Below are positions 13,901-24,017 of a stretch of DNA of 64,000 nt, piece after piece. Positions within the stretch are counted from its first letter, which is position 1. Every line of letters begins with the position of its first letter. The notes under the pieces were generated by a model, which saw only the letters and a list, made by a program, of their open reading frames with translations, was not told where the DNA came from and made no database searches. Source of the DNA: Hyaloscypha bicolor E (lineage: Eukaryota > Ascomycota > Leotiomycetes > Helotiales > Hyaloscyphaceae); contig NW_020194615.1 of assembly GCF_002865645.1 (NCBI RefSeq), positions 558,001-622,000 on the forward strand, read 5' to 3'. The position numbers and the translations under genes were made by a program.

Positions 13901-14331
13901 AGTAGAGGAGATTAACGCGATCAAGGCTGCCATGGTTAGTGGTTCTCAGGGCATTGCGACTCATTCAGGTCATTGGTAGTAGGTATTCTCCGAGTCATTT
14001 CTACTCCGTCCAGATTGTTCGGGAGCTGTGAGACCTGGTTCACCTCCCAAACGATATGGGCTGCTCTTAAATCAATTTTATCCCCTCAAATCTATTTCAA
14101 AGAAGCAATGCTAACTCAGAAATCTTCCGCCAGTAACTGCGAGAATGGACATCCCGTAAGTTCGTATTAGGTTGATACTTTTGATAACTGCTGAATTCTG
14201 TCCAGTTTGCAATTGGGGAGTGTGGGATGCCAATGGAGCTGGCTCGTTGCCCTGAATGTGGTGCAAGTGTTGGTGGACAGAACCACACCGCAGTTGGAGG
14301 GGTTAGCCGTGCAATGAACATGGAAAACTAG
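7925..14331 (+). CDS. ZNFX1-like SF1 RNA helicase with CCCH, NFX1-type and RZ-type zinc fingers
   Basis: Exons 7925-10059, 10108-12415, 12540-13978, 14134-14155 and 14206-14331 join in frame to 2009 residues. An N-terminal RGG-rich stretch (about 9-60) leads to a CCCH finger with C67, C76, C82 and H86. The UPF1-like helicase core has Walker A GPPGTGKS (680-687), the DEAG-box variant EEAGE (952-956), GDHQQLRPQ, QRRMRPE, DNFQGEE (about 1188) and LSRAQHGMYLIGN. NFX1-type Cys/His repeats follow (about 1265-1550), then a RING-like GCGHFF...CCPDCKCP segment and a helical region. A C-terminal RZ finger (NCENGHP...GECGMPMELARCPECG) is completed only by the last two small exons. The first intron falls just before the CYTNHALDQ motif. 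Family members bind RNA and act in small-RNA silencing (Hrr1, SAD-3) or innate immunity (animal ZNFX1). The precise role here is inferred. Confidence 0.93.
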
Positions 14332-14753
14332 GATGTTGAATTGAGATGTGCGGGAAACCAGGAAAGGAGGGCGTGACCCTGGTGCACCTTTTGTTTTCAA
14401 AGACATAAAATGGATTTGGACAGAGAAATGTCATGTGCAATTTTTGAAGATGCGTTCCAAGGGCCAGGAGTCTGAGTTCCTTGTTCACCTTTTTGCGTCC
14501 ACGCGCCAATGCTACAGGCAACCACAACTATCTGTTCTGTTCAAGTTCCATGACGTTATTGTGATTGCTCCCCAGTTTTTGAGGTCCCTTTCACTTTGGA
14601 CCTTCCACAATGCATGTATAATGTCACATTCTTCAGGTATTATTCCATTTTTAAGAACACACGTAATAGACCGGGATTCAATTTTGGCTCCTAATAAGAG
14701 CCCGTTCGGCCAGACGTCTGCCCTTTTTTATGGCGTATGACCACCGACTCTTT
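14332..14753. other. Downstream region of the ZNFX1-like gene
   Basis: No second gene is seen here. The sequence probably holds the 3' UTR of the helicase transcript and then becomes AT-rich. Confidence 0.5.
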
Positions 14754-14778
14754 TACTTGCCCGTATATAGGGCAAGTA
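14754..14778. repeat. Short perfect palindrome
   Basis: TACTTGCCC and GGGCAAGTA form a perfect 9-bp stem around GTATATA at the edge of the next AT block. It could be a transposon end or a transcriptional stop; nothing decides between them. Confidence 0.6.
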
Positions 14779-15450
14779 CAAGGCATATAAAAGGGGTATT
14801 ACGCGCCTATTTATTAGAGGCACCTGATATATAAAAAAGGGACCAATATATACAATTAATCTCTTGCTTACTTCTTATAATATTAAAGCTTTTTATATTT
14901 CTATTATTAAAAGAACTTAAATATATATTAATTTCATCTCACGTAAGTAACTAGTAATTTTAATACTTTATTAATTAACTTTATTACCTTATTACTTTAG
15001 TAAAAATTATATAAAAAGCTATTATATAAAACTTAAGTAAAATATAATAAAAGCACGTTTTTAAATAAGTTTATAATTTTCTTTATTTAATTAATTATAT
15101 AAGCTTTTGATTCTTTTATTTATATAATTATATTTCTTCTTTATTACTTATTAATAAATATCTTATAAATAAAAAGATCTCGTTTTCAAATATTTCAAAT
15201 ATATAAAACTACTTTCATTTAGTTAAGAAATTAATATATAAAATATAATTTATTATTATTTTAAATTTATTTAATGTTTTCTATATTATTATTATAAATA
15301 AAACAAAATTACATAAAATTATAATATATATATTTAACTATTACTTAAAAAGTAATAAATATAATAATTAAAATATTAAACTTATAATAAGTTTATATGC
15401 AATTAATATATTTAACTAAAAGATTTTACTAAGTTATTTAGCTATAAACA
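14779..15450. repeat. AT-rich, ORF-free block
   Basis: A RIP-type segment of about 0.7 kb with no coding frame. It separates the helicase gene from the methyltransferase/oxidoreductase neighbourhood. Confidence 0.7.
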
Positions 15451-15526
15451 GGCAACTTTTGCGAGCACAGAATCGGGCACATTCCCTTACTGAACTTGAA
15501 AATACCTGAACTGGCGTTTGGAATTT

Positions 15527-15804
15527 ATCCATCGACATAGAATATTGGCTTCGCGCTGATTGATAGAAAAATCACAGAAGAGAGAATATGCAGCACACCG
15601 GAGAGCTTGGGAATGCCGAGAAGGGCGTTTTGTTGCTCCATCTCGAATTACTTGATTCCTCGCGTGTAGAGAAGAGAAGAAGAAGAGGTGGAAATTTTGT
15701 GTTGGGAGGGCTTTTTTATAGTTGCTGACCCAGATTCGAGTGACTTAGACTCTTCTGTGATTTTCTATCAATCAACACGAAGCCAATATTCTATGTCGAT
15801 GGAT
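15527..15804. repeat. Inverted repeat: two 55-bp arms around 167 bp
   Basis: The arms at 15527-15582 and 15750-15804 are reverse complements apart from two transitions and one single-base indel. The 167-bp centre is purine-rich in part (AGAGAAGAAGAAGA near 15670). A transcript through it would fold into a long dsRNA stem. A foldback or MITE element is possible, but I see no clear target-site duplication. Confidence 0.85.
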
Positions 15805-16492
15805 TTGGTATCGGGGGAGACGCACGGAAGCCAGGACCATGGATGGTTGGGCACTCACGTCTCGAAAGGAACGCTGGGGTTAAGCGATTGCCATCTCCTA
15901 AGTGCCCCGGGGCTATCGCTAGGTCTCGCATTGGCAAGCAAAGATTGCGGAGCTACTCCATTTGGAACTTCCTGGGGCACTTGTTGATCTTGGGAAGCCA
16001 TGTTTAGGTGGGGGGGCTTGGAAGGAGAACACGAGAAATGACTACGTGATTAACTGGCGGCCCCAAAGGCTTCGAGAACACAACCAGCATGTATCAGTAT
16101 CTCTGTAAAACCAAATAACTTTCTTTGCTATCGCTGGCTCCAATCAACCACAGATCTGGTCCCATTGGATCACGATTGCTAGCTCTTAATTTCGAAAGAT
16201 GACATGGGATCTCAGTCCGTAGTTAGACTCGATTATTCGAGCTTGCAGCGTCTGCACCATCGACACCGTGCTTGTGCTTGTTCAATTTCTAAAGCTCGCA
16301 GAACGAGCAGAGAGTGCTAGGAGTCGGGGATATGAAGATGCTCTAAGAAGGCGGTGGAAGGTAAGGCAAACACGCGTGCTTCATTGGTACACCCAAAATC
16401 CCCCCATAAATACAACCAAAACCATGTCGCGCATCTCACAGCAATTCAGTCCATTAAGTCCCCAACCACCGTTCATCTTCCATGTTTCTCCT
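15805..16492. other. Region between the inverted repeat and the O-methyltransferase stop
   Basis: No recognisable gene. It probably includes the 3' end of the minus-strand O-methyltransferase transcript. Confidence 0.45.
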
Positions 16493-18069
16493 TCACAACG
16501 TCGCCTTCGCCTCTGCCTCATTCTTCTTCTCCCCGCCAAAATCCTCCCCCTCCCACGCAGCTTCAACGATACTCATCCTACACCCCGCCGGCTTCCTGCT
16601 CCCAATGAACTTAAACCCCTTATCAACTTTGCCAAATAGGTTGGCGAAGTCCGCTTCGCTCCGTTCCTGCGCGTTCAGCAGAGTGAGCATCACCAAATCC
16701 ATCGTCCGCAGCACCCTCTCTTCGCCGATACTCTCCAACTCTTTGCCAGGGTCTGGAAGGCAGTAGTCGTTGATTAAAATTCGAGAGCCGTGCTTGAGCG
16801 CCGGGATGAGAGAAGTGAGGATCTTGGCGGCGTATTTGTCTGAATGGTTGTGAAGGATCCAGCGAAAGATGTACACATCCGCACCCTTGACCGGCTGCGG
16901 CGTGAAGAAATCGTGGGCTTGGAGCTGGATCCTCTCTTCCATCTCTCCCTCTATCGCCGGAGCGGAATCAATCGTCTTTGGCAGATCCTGGACCACGAAT
17001 TTGAGGTTCTTGAAGCGTTCGGCCAGGGCGAGGGCAACGTGACCATGAGATCCCCCGATATCGACTACGGTAGCGGATTTGGCGTCCAGAGAAGCCCAAT
17101 CGTACCCCTCCACCAAATACCCAACCTCGTAGCCCTCTCCACCCATCAAGCTCTTCATCGCACCACCCATCCTCTTCGCTCTCAGCGGATCGTTGCCAAA
17201 CGTGGCAAACATAGGCTCCACATCTGTCGTGTAATTCGCCTTGCAAAAGCCCGTCTGCTTCATGTCGTCCGCTTCCGGATTCTGCTTCAGCGCGGAGATG
17301 GTCTGCGAGGCGGCAGGCCACATGTCCTCGACGCAGAAACCGAGCCAATCATTCATTGCGGCATCGGTGGCGAGCACGCGCGAGGCGGCTGTGTGAGCGA
17401 CGAGGCCGGGGGAGGGTTCACAGAAGATGCGGTTGGTCATTGCGTGCCGGAGGAAACGGCGGAGATTCAGCTCGGAAAGACCGGTGAGGGGGGCGAGGGT
17501 GGCAAAGGAGGTGGATGTGTCCAAGGGAATGAGTTGGGCGAGTTTGTAGTGGTAGATTGCGTGGAGGGAAAGGGAGTTGTTGTGCTGTGGGATTTTAGTT
17601 CTAGCTCAAAAAGGCGAGGAGAGAAAGGGAAACGGACATCCCATGCCATCCATCGTACGCTATCAGTAGGTCCAGCAACTAGATCCCCCAGCTCCTTCGT
17701 AGCTCTCACGACCTCCTCTCTCGATTTCTTGACGTCTTCTGGAAGTTTCGGGAAGTTCAACGGAGCATCGACCTCAAAAGATGGCTGGGGGAGGCCGCAA
17801 TCTTTGATATACTGATCGAGCTTCTCAGTCTCTTTTGCAATCGTCTGCGCTAACTCGATGAGTTTTGATGTTGAGGTCGCTGATTTTGGGATAAGTGGAG
17901 ATGGTGTTTCGATATCTGCCCCCTTCACAACAGGTGCTGCCATAGAACTGTATCTCCTGCTCTGCCTCTTTTCTTCCAAACTATCATTCCTGTTCCGCGC
18001 GAAAGGAATGCTCCATGATCCGAGACTGAGGCGGTTGCCGACAACTCGTGGTTTCACCATGGCTTTCAT
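16493..18069 (-). CDS. SAM-dependent O-methyltransferase (COMT-like, secondary-metabolism type)
   Basis: Minus-strand exons 18069-17638 and 17584-16493 join in phase 0 to 507 residues. The C-terminal half is a Class-I SAM fold: motif I VVDIGGSHGH (about 317-326), then VVQDLPK, the catalytic-loop segment FRWILHNHSD and the late motif LINDYCLPDPG. The N-terminal half has the winged-helix dimerisation look (LSELNLRRFLRHAMTN) of fungal enzymes that methylate phenolic hydroxyls of polyketides and similar metabolites. The intron of 53 bp uses a weak donor, GTCCGT, but the join restores the family reading frame. The first 42 residues are basic and Arg-rich; a start at 17943 (MAAPVVKG) would remove them and is a fair alternative. 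The substrate is unknown. Confidence 0.9.
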
Positions 18070-20228
18070 TTCTCCCGTTTCTTGATCCCAAATTTGCAGG
18101 TGATTATGTTATCATTGCATCGCTTGGTCCGGATCCAAATCCCTGGTCCTTTCAAATATCCGAAGTGGTTGGAATCAGCAAACAGCAAGCTGCTTAGTGA
18201 ATGGTCTTTGATCTGCAGATGTCGTGAATGGAAGCAGTGACCTCACCTCATCCCGAACCCAAGTCCCTGGACCCAGTGAATGTCCCAGCAATGCAGAGCC
18301 CTGTATGAGTCGCAAGGATACCCCACAGTATATTCCCAATGCAGCACTCCCCTCTTCCAAACAAGGATAAGAATACCAAAAAGGAAACCGATTATGTCAT
18401 ACAAAACCACAGCAAACGAACACACTGGACAAACAAAACGACCAAACAAAACGATCAAATAAAATAAAAGAGGGGAAAGGTGCATGGAACGCGGTAAAGA
18501 AGACATGTAGTCCCGGGATCTTACCTCATGCAATAGGTTCTACCACTGCCGGGAAACATCTTGCCCGCCCATTGTAGAACGCTCCACCTCCACCAACCAC
18601 TCTCAAATATCGCCGAAGTGCTCCACCATCCAGTAGCAAGCAAGATGTTAATATCCTGAACATGTTTCAGGACATCTCGGGTGGTGTGGCAGCATATCGT
18701 CGTGGGGTTAGCCTGAACTCATGGTGGGGGAGTGTCTGAGATAACGGCAGCTTGGAATATTGGCTCCTGATCATCTTCATGTCCCCTTAGCTATTAAACG
18801 TGATCAACACGTTTTCCCGTTGAAGCCGTTCTGGGTCTCGTTCGCATGTCGGGTTCCACAGCATCATTTGAAGTGTGCCCGAATTTCTGAAATGGACCGA
18901 ATGAATATCAGGTTGGAAAAGGCGGCCCGACAACTCATTTGCTGAAACTGCAGACTTACTTCTGACAGACACCGGACCGCCTGGAGCCTAGCTTCTTTGA
19001 GCTTGGTTGCGGGAGAAGTACAAGGGTTGGAGCCTGTAATCTCCACCAGGATTGTGAATTTGTGATGAGATGCCCAACATTGCAGCTAGAGGCTGGAGCA
19101 GTTAGCATTCATTCGGCCTCCCTATCGCTCCCCCAACTTTTCAACCTTTTCGATTTGATTTCGGTGACTTGCATCCAGCAATTGCGCCATTTCCCGTGGA
19201 AACGCCTGTCTGCATGTGAATAGATGTCAAGACCCGTAATCGGTGGAGGTCGTGAGAGGAGTTAATGGGAAGAGGATGAGGAAGCCACGTTAAACGTCAA
19301 AACCTGTCGAGGTCGGGTGGGCTTGCTGCTGTGCAACCAGACTTTGGCAATGGCTATGAGACCCCGCCTATAAAAGTCGTTCTTCAACACCAACGATAGT
19401 ACGGAGTGGTAGCCTGAACTTTGAAGTCATAGAGGAAATTCGAAACGGTTTCGCGGAATGTCAAATCTCCTTGCGGATCTCACTTGGCGAGCTGTCGAGT
19501 CTGGAGATGTATCTGAGCTCAGACATCACAGCCAAGATCAGAAATGAAGTGGAGGATAGATGGAAACCGGCGTCCCGATCCAGCGCTCAGCAGGAGGCCA
19601 CTCGGCTTCCCTACCCCGGGAACGATGCCCCCACTGCGGTGCAACATCCCGAGAATTGAGAATCGGGCGGTGTATGTTGTGAACTTGTGAGATGTGACAG
19701 GAGCACTTCGGACAGGTACAGTGACACTCTGTGTTACGTCGTTTGGGTAACTACGGGGGGGTGTTGGTTGATTGGAGAGACGGGTGTGGTGGATGGGAAA
19801 GGTTGGTGGGGAAAAGCAATTTGTAGTTTGTGGAGGAGGGGTGGGAGACAAGCGTTGATGACGGGGAGACGGTTTGTAGAATCGAACGCGGGAAAGGCCC
19901 TTCGTGATGTGAGGCCTAGATTGTCGGGGGAGGGTGATATCAATGAAGGTTAAGATCTGAAGGAGAAGAAAAGTTCAAATATCTTTAGAATAGGGGATGG
20001 GATATGAAGTTCAAGACTTTCTTTACAGATCATGGTCTACCCTACACATCTCAACTTGAATATCATCAATCATAAGCACCACCTCGCTCAAGATGCCCAA
20101 GTGATCCCACCAGAACGCTTGCTTGAAATGCAGGAGGTAGATCATCCAGCATGCTCTCATATCGTCGTCTCGGATATCCCATTCCCTGTTCCGTACTCTC
20201 CTCTGCCTCTCGGGAAAGCAGGTCCAGT
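18070..20228. other. Intergenic region between the two methyltransferase genes
   Basis: I found no protein-coding gene supported on either strand over 2.1 kb. A TATAAAAG sequence near 19371 is followed by no convincing open frame. The promoter of the O-methyltransferase should lie just above 18069. Confidence 0.5.
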
Positions 20229-21607
20229 TCAAGGGGGACAAGTCGCAACACCCACCCCAGGCTTCTGCCCACAAATCACAAAAAGAGGCATATGCGCATG
20301 CACCCATCCCTCCATATACGCCTGCCTCACGTGAACAAGCCACACATCAACCTGCTCCTTCGTCCAGCGCAAACCCCTCGTATACGGCCCCAACGCAATT
20401 GGACTCAACCCGTCAACCAGTATCGTCCTCCAATACAACCCCACCATCTTCAGCACCTTATTCTTTGGCCAGATCCCAATTGGGACGTGGAATATCCGTG
20501 TTTCGACGTTTATAAAGCCGGCGTTGCGCATCATGTCTGCAAGTGATAATGCGGCATTGAAATCCACGCCTAGTGCCGCGAGGCCGGAGGTTACGAGGTC
20601 CCAGTATTGGGCTACAGGGTGGTCGGGGGGCATGCTGCCGTCGTGGCATTGGGGCCGGTGGTGGATTTCTTGGAGCTCGAACCAGCCGCCAGGTTTGAGG
20701 TGACTATTTGTAATTTCGTCATTAGTAGAGGACTTGGTGGAGAGGGGGGAAAGACATACTCATAGACCCTCCTCATCAGCTGGGGCCAGTTCCTGATTGC
20801 CATAACCGTATGTCGTGCGTGTATATAGTCGAAGTGATTCAGTGGCCGCAGCCACGGGGATTCCACATCATCGACCATAAACTTAACGCTTGGGGGGACC
20901 CATTGTGGTTGTATCGGACTTAGATCCATCCCCAAGATACTCGCTCCTGGATATAAATCTCCCACTATTCTTGCATCAGCCACTTTCCCTCACTCCCAAA
21001 CCAATATATCCAATATGCAAAAAATTAAAAAATTAAAATTTGGCTCACTCTCAATAGCCCAAATTCCTGTCCCAGTCCCCATATCCAAAATATTCTGTGG
21101 ATTCTCCCCAATAGGCGCAAAATGCAATCGTCCACCACAAAGATTAACAACCATTGCATGCTTCATATCCTCCCGATCCTGCTCCGTCTCATCGTTGGGG
21201 AAATTATATGCTCCTTCCCTGAATCTGTGGTATCGTCGTCCATTCTCGAACATGTAGTTGCGAACACTGGAGGCGAGGGAGGAGCTAGCGGAGCCAATCG
21301 TGTCGGTTTCGTAGCCCGGGTCTGTTACGGAGTCGGAGAAGTCGATTTCGATTTCGTCTTGCGCTTGTTGGGCCGCGGCGGTGACCTCGAGGTCTGCGGC
21401 TGCTTGTTCGGCGGGGGTGAGGTCTGCGTAGGTGGGAGGAGGGTTGCGGGGAGAAGTCGATTTTTGCTTTGTAGGCGGGTCATTTTGGGTAGACGACGCT
21501 TGCTTTGAGCCAGACGAGGATTGCTTCGAAGAAGATGATGCTTGTTTCGAAGAGCCAGTTGTGGCTACGGAGATGGCGGAATCGTGCGGTGAGGGCGGCG
21601 GATACAT
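20229..21607 (-). CDS. SAM-dependent methyltransferase (LaeA/TAM-domain-like fungal family)
   Basis: Minus-strand exons 21607-21049, 20982-20760 and 20703-20229 join to 418 residues. The first ~100 residues are Ser/Gln-rich and look disordered. The catalytic domain starts near NYMFENGRRYHRFREGAYNFPND, the usual opening of the fungal UMTA/LaeA-like family. It shows motif I ILDMGTGTGIWAIEMAD, which the first intron interrupts (A at 21049 plus TG at 20982 make the Met codon), then ILGMDLSPIQP, DDVESPW, FDYIHAR and HLKPGGWFELQE. Introns are 66 and 56 bp with GTGAGC and GTATGT donors. Relatives range from the global regulator LaeA to pathway-specific small-molecule methyltransferases, so the substrate cannot be told from sequence. 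It is oriented like the O-methyltransferase and divergently from the GMC oxidoreductase. Confidence 0.9.
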
Positions 21608-23947
21608 CCTGGCTATGAGAAGGAGGTCAACGAGCCCTGCTCAGCAAGACGATACAATTGAGGTGAGAAGGGACAGCAGTCGAGGGCATGTCGGTTCGGA
21701 CTCGAGATTTTGTAGCTCCTGCGGCTTATGGCTGCGGCTTCGTGCGTCCTCTGATGTCTCGTGTTTTCTCTCTTCGCGAATTGGATCCGTCAGTCGTCGT
21801 CCTTGGCGAGGGAGGAATGCAGGAAGCCGTCGTGATTCATCACTGCGTCGGCAGGGCGCGAGATGCAGCGCTTTTAATATAGAGCATGGCCCAGCTGTTT
21901 GGAATGGTTGTTGCGGAGGCAGAGATGCACAGAGGCAGCTCACAGACAGATGTGGAAGAAGGTCAAGCATGGTGGCATGGGTGGTGGTGGGTGAAGCTTA
22001 AATGCGAGGTGTCAAATCATCCGAGTGAGAGATGCTTTTTCGGCATCTGTGGTCAATGGGTCTCGCTGTTGGGGGCAGCCACCCATGTCGCCAGCTGCCG
22101 ACGCTCATTCCCAGCGATCTCCTTTTGCCCGCCATTGGGGGAAGATGCCCTGAACAAGGGTGCGGGGCAGAGCTGGGGCAGATCGCAGCCGTTCCGAGGA
22201 GACCTGTGCCCGCTGAGTGTGCTGCTCTCAGCTAAGATCGTGAGATCGCCAGCCTCCTCTTTCTGGACGACATCGGTACAAAAAGCAACCTTTATTTCTA
22301 TTTCCACTTCTATTCCTATGTCTATTCCTATCTCTATATCTATCTCAAAACCTGTTATAGTTGTCCCGGAAAGGAGTTGAAAGCATCAGAGGTGGACAAT
22401 TGCTGCGAAGCTCCTTGGGTCCTGCAGCCAAGACGACGTTTGGAAAGAGGAAGGCGGCGAATCGGTGATGATACCAAGGCCAGTGATCGGGGGACCATCC
22501 GGTTTCCACAATCCCTGGCAAGAAAAGGAATTCACCGCCCTTCGCCTTCCAGGCGGAACATTCCACACACATCCCCCACGCTTTCCTCCCCAGCACGCTT
22601 CTCAGTGGGGTATTTGAAGGAGGGGCAGATAACGCAAGATGGTGCCCGATCACAATATAGGGCTGGGACGTGTTGGTGATATGGAAGTACGTGACAAGGA
22701 GAACTAAGGGGTACAAGTGTACATATCCACAGCTGGCTGACCAAGGAGCCTGCTCAGATCCATGCCAATATCGACAGGTCTCATCATGTGGGGTTAATTG
22801 GCCCCCCCTGGCCCCTTGGGTGTTGTTTTGAAGACTTTCTCTTCGCGCCTTGAAGCAAAGGTCCTCGCAGGTCATAAAGAACGCGCCTCGTATGTTTTGT
22901 GCTTGAAGCTCCGTCCCAGCGGACGCAACATCGCTTGGCCGAGAAAGAGAGTTCCCCCATGAGGAGGAATTCATCGTTGGCATACTCAAGTGGAAAAGAG
23001 TTTTATTAATTATCATTCTCCACGAGCTGCGATGGTCGTTGGATCTGAAGACTCACTACAATTATGGAAACTTCCGTTGATTGAGTTTGCGGCGAAAGTC
23101 AGCCTCATTGAACGAGATCAGTATCCTTGATTTGAGAATCCGTGAGTCCGTTTCGCTGCCGTACGCCGTGTCCAGAGTACTTTGTTTAATAAATTTTAAA
23201 GCGTCCAAGTCTCTTCCCTCGCAATGGGATTCTCCAACCACTCAAGCTCGACAACTTTATTTCAGAATGTTGCCTGGTGCCTGCATCTTACTACGATTGC
23301 ATCATGCAGGGGCAGCCTTCTTCCAACACCGTTGCGTTGCGTATTCCCCTCACCTCGGCTCGGCGATGCCTGGTTCTGAGGGGGCTAAGGTTATGTAACC
23401 ACGTGAGAAAGTATTGCTGAGGGACAGCGCTTGAAAGCCCACAAGCGCTCCTATATAAAGACGATGGATATTATCCAGTGCAAGAATTCGACAATGATTT
23501 GTCGCGAGGTGCGATCGGCCTTTTCCCATTTCTAGAGTAGGGTTTATGTCCGAATTCTTCATGTGCCTCACTCGCGCAGTCAGACGGAACGCAAATACTT
23601 CATTCCAGACGTAGCCTTCCAGTAGCCGACTGCAGACATTAGCGCATGCAGCAGCTAATATTGGATATGCGCCTGTAAGCGAACAAGCGTGCAGGGTCCA
23701 ATAATAGAGATAAGCTTCAAGGAAGAGACATGCAGAATCTAGGGAGCAGTTTTGTAGTCTTCAATTAGCCGTTAGGCTTACGAGTGGCCCAGCTGCCGCC
23801 AAGCACCCAATTGAAGGAGCAGTAGGAGGTGCGGCAGCTAATAGTGGAGACATGTTACCAAAAACGGCCTATTGAGGTACCTGGTACGAGTACCCAGAAA
23901 ATACAACATCGATCAAGAGGCACGGAACTCTAAATAAAAGACGGCTG
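21608..23947. other. Divergent intergenic region between the methyltransferase and GMC oxidoreductase genes
   Basis: This 2.3-kb region holds the upstream sequences of two divergent genes. At about 22288-22346 it contains an impure pyrimidine-rich hexamer-like run (TCTATT/TCTATC). No additional gene is supported. Confidence 0.5.
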
Positions 23948-23954
23948 TATAAAA
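23948..23954 (+). promoter_or_regulatory. TATA box of the GMC oxidoreductase gene
   Basis: TATAAAA lies 64-70 bp upstream of the start codon at 24018, a suitable distance for a short fungal 5' UTR. Confidence 0.5.
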
Positions 23955-24017
23955 TGGACTGCTCTGCCCAGGTAATCCGGGGAGTCCGGGGGCAATGTCC
24001 AGGGACCAGCCGCAAAC

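Noticed and set aside
16844..17815. A 323-codon plus-strand frame opposite the O-methyltransferase
   Set aside because: It lies antisense to conserved SAM-motif exons, has no domain of its own, and its openness follows from the codon bias of the real gene.
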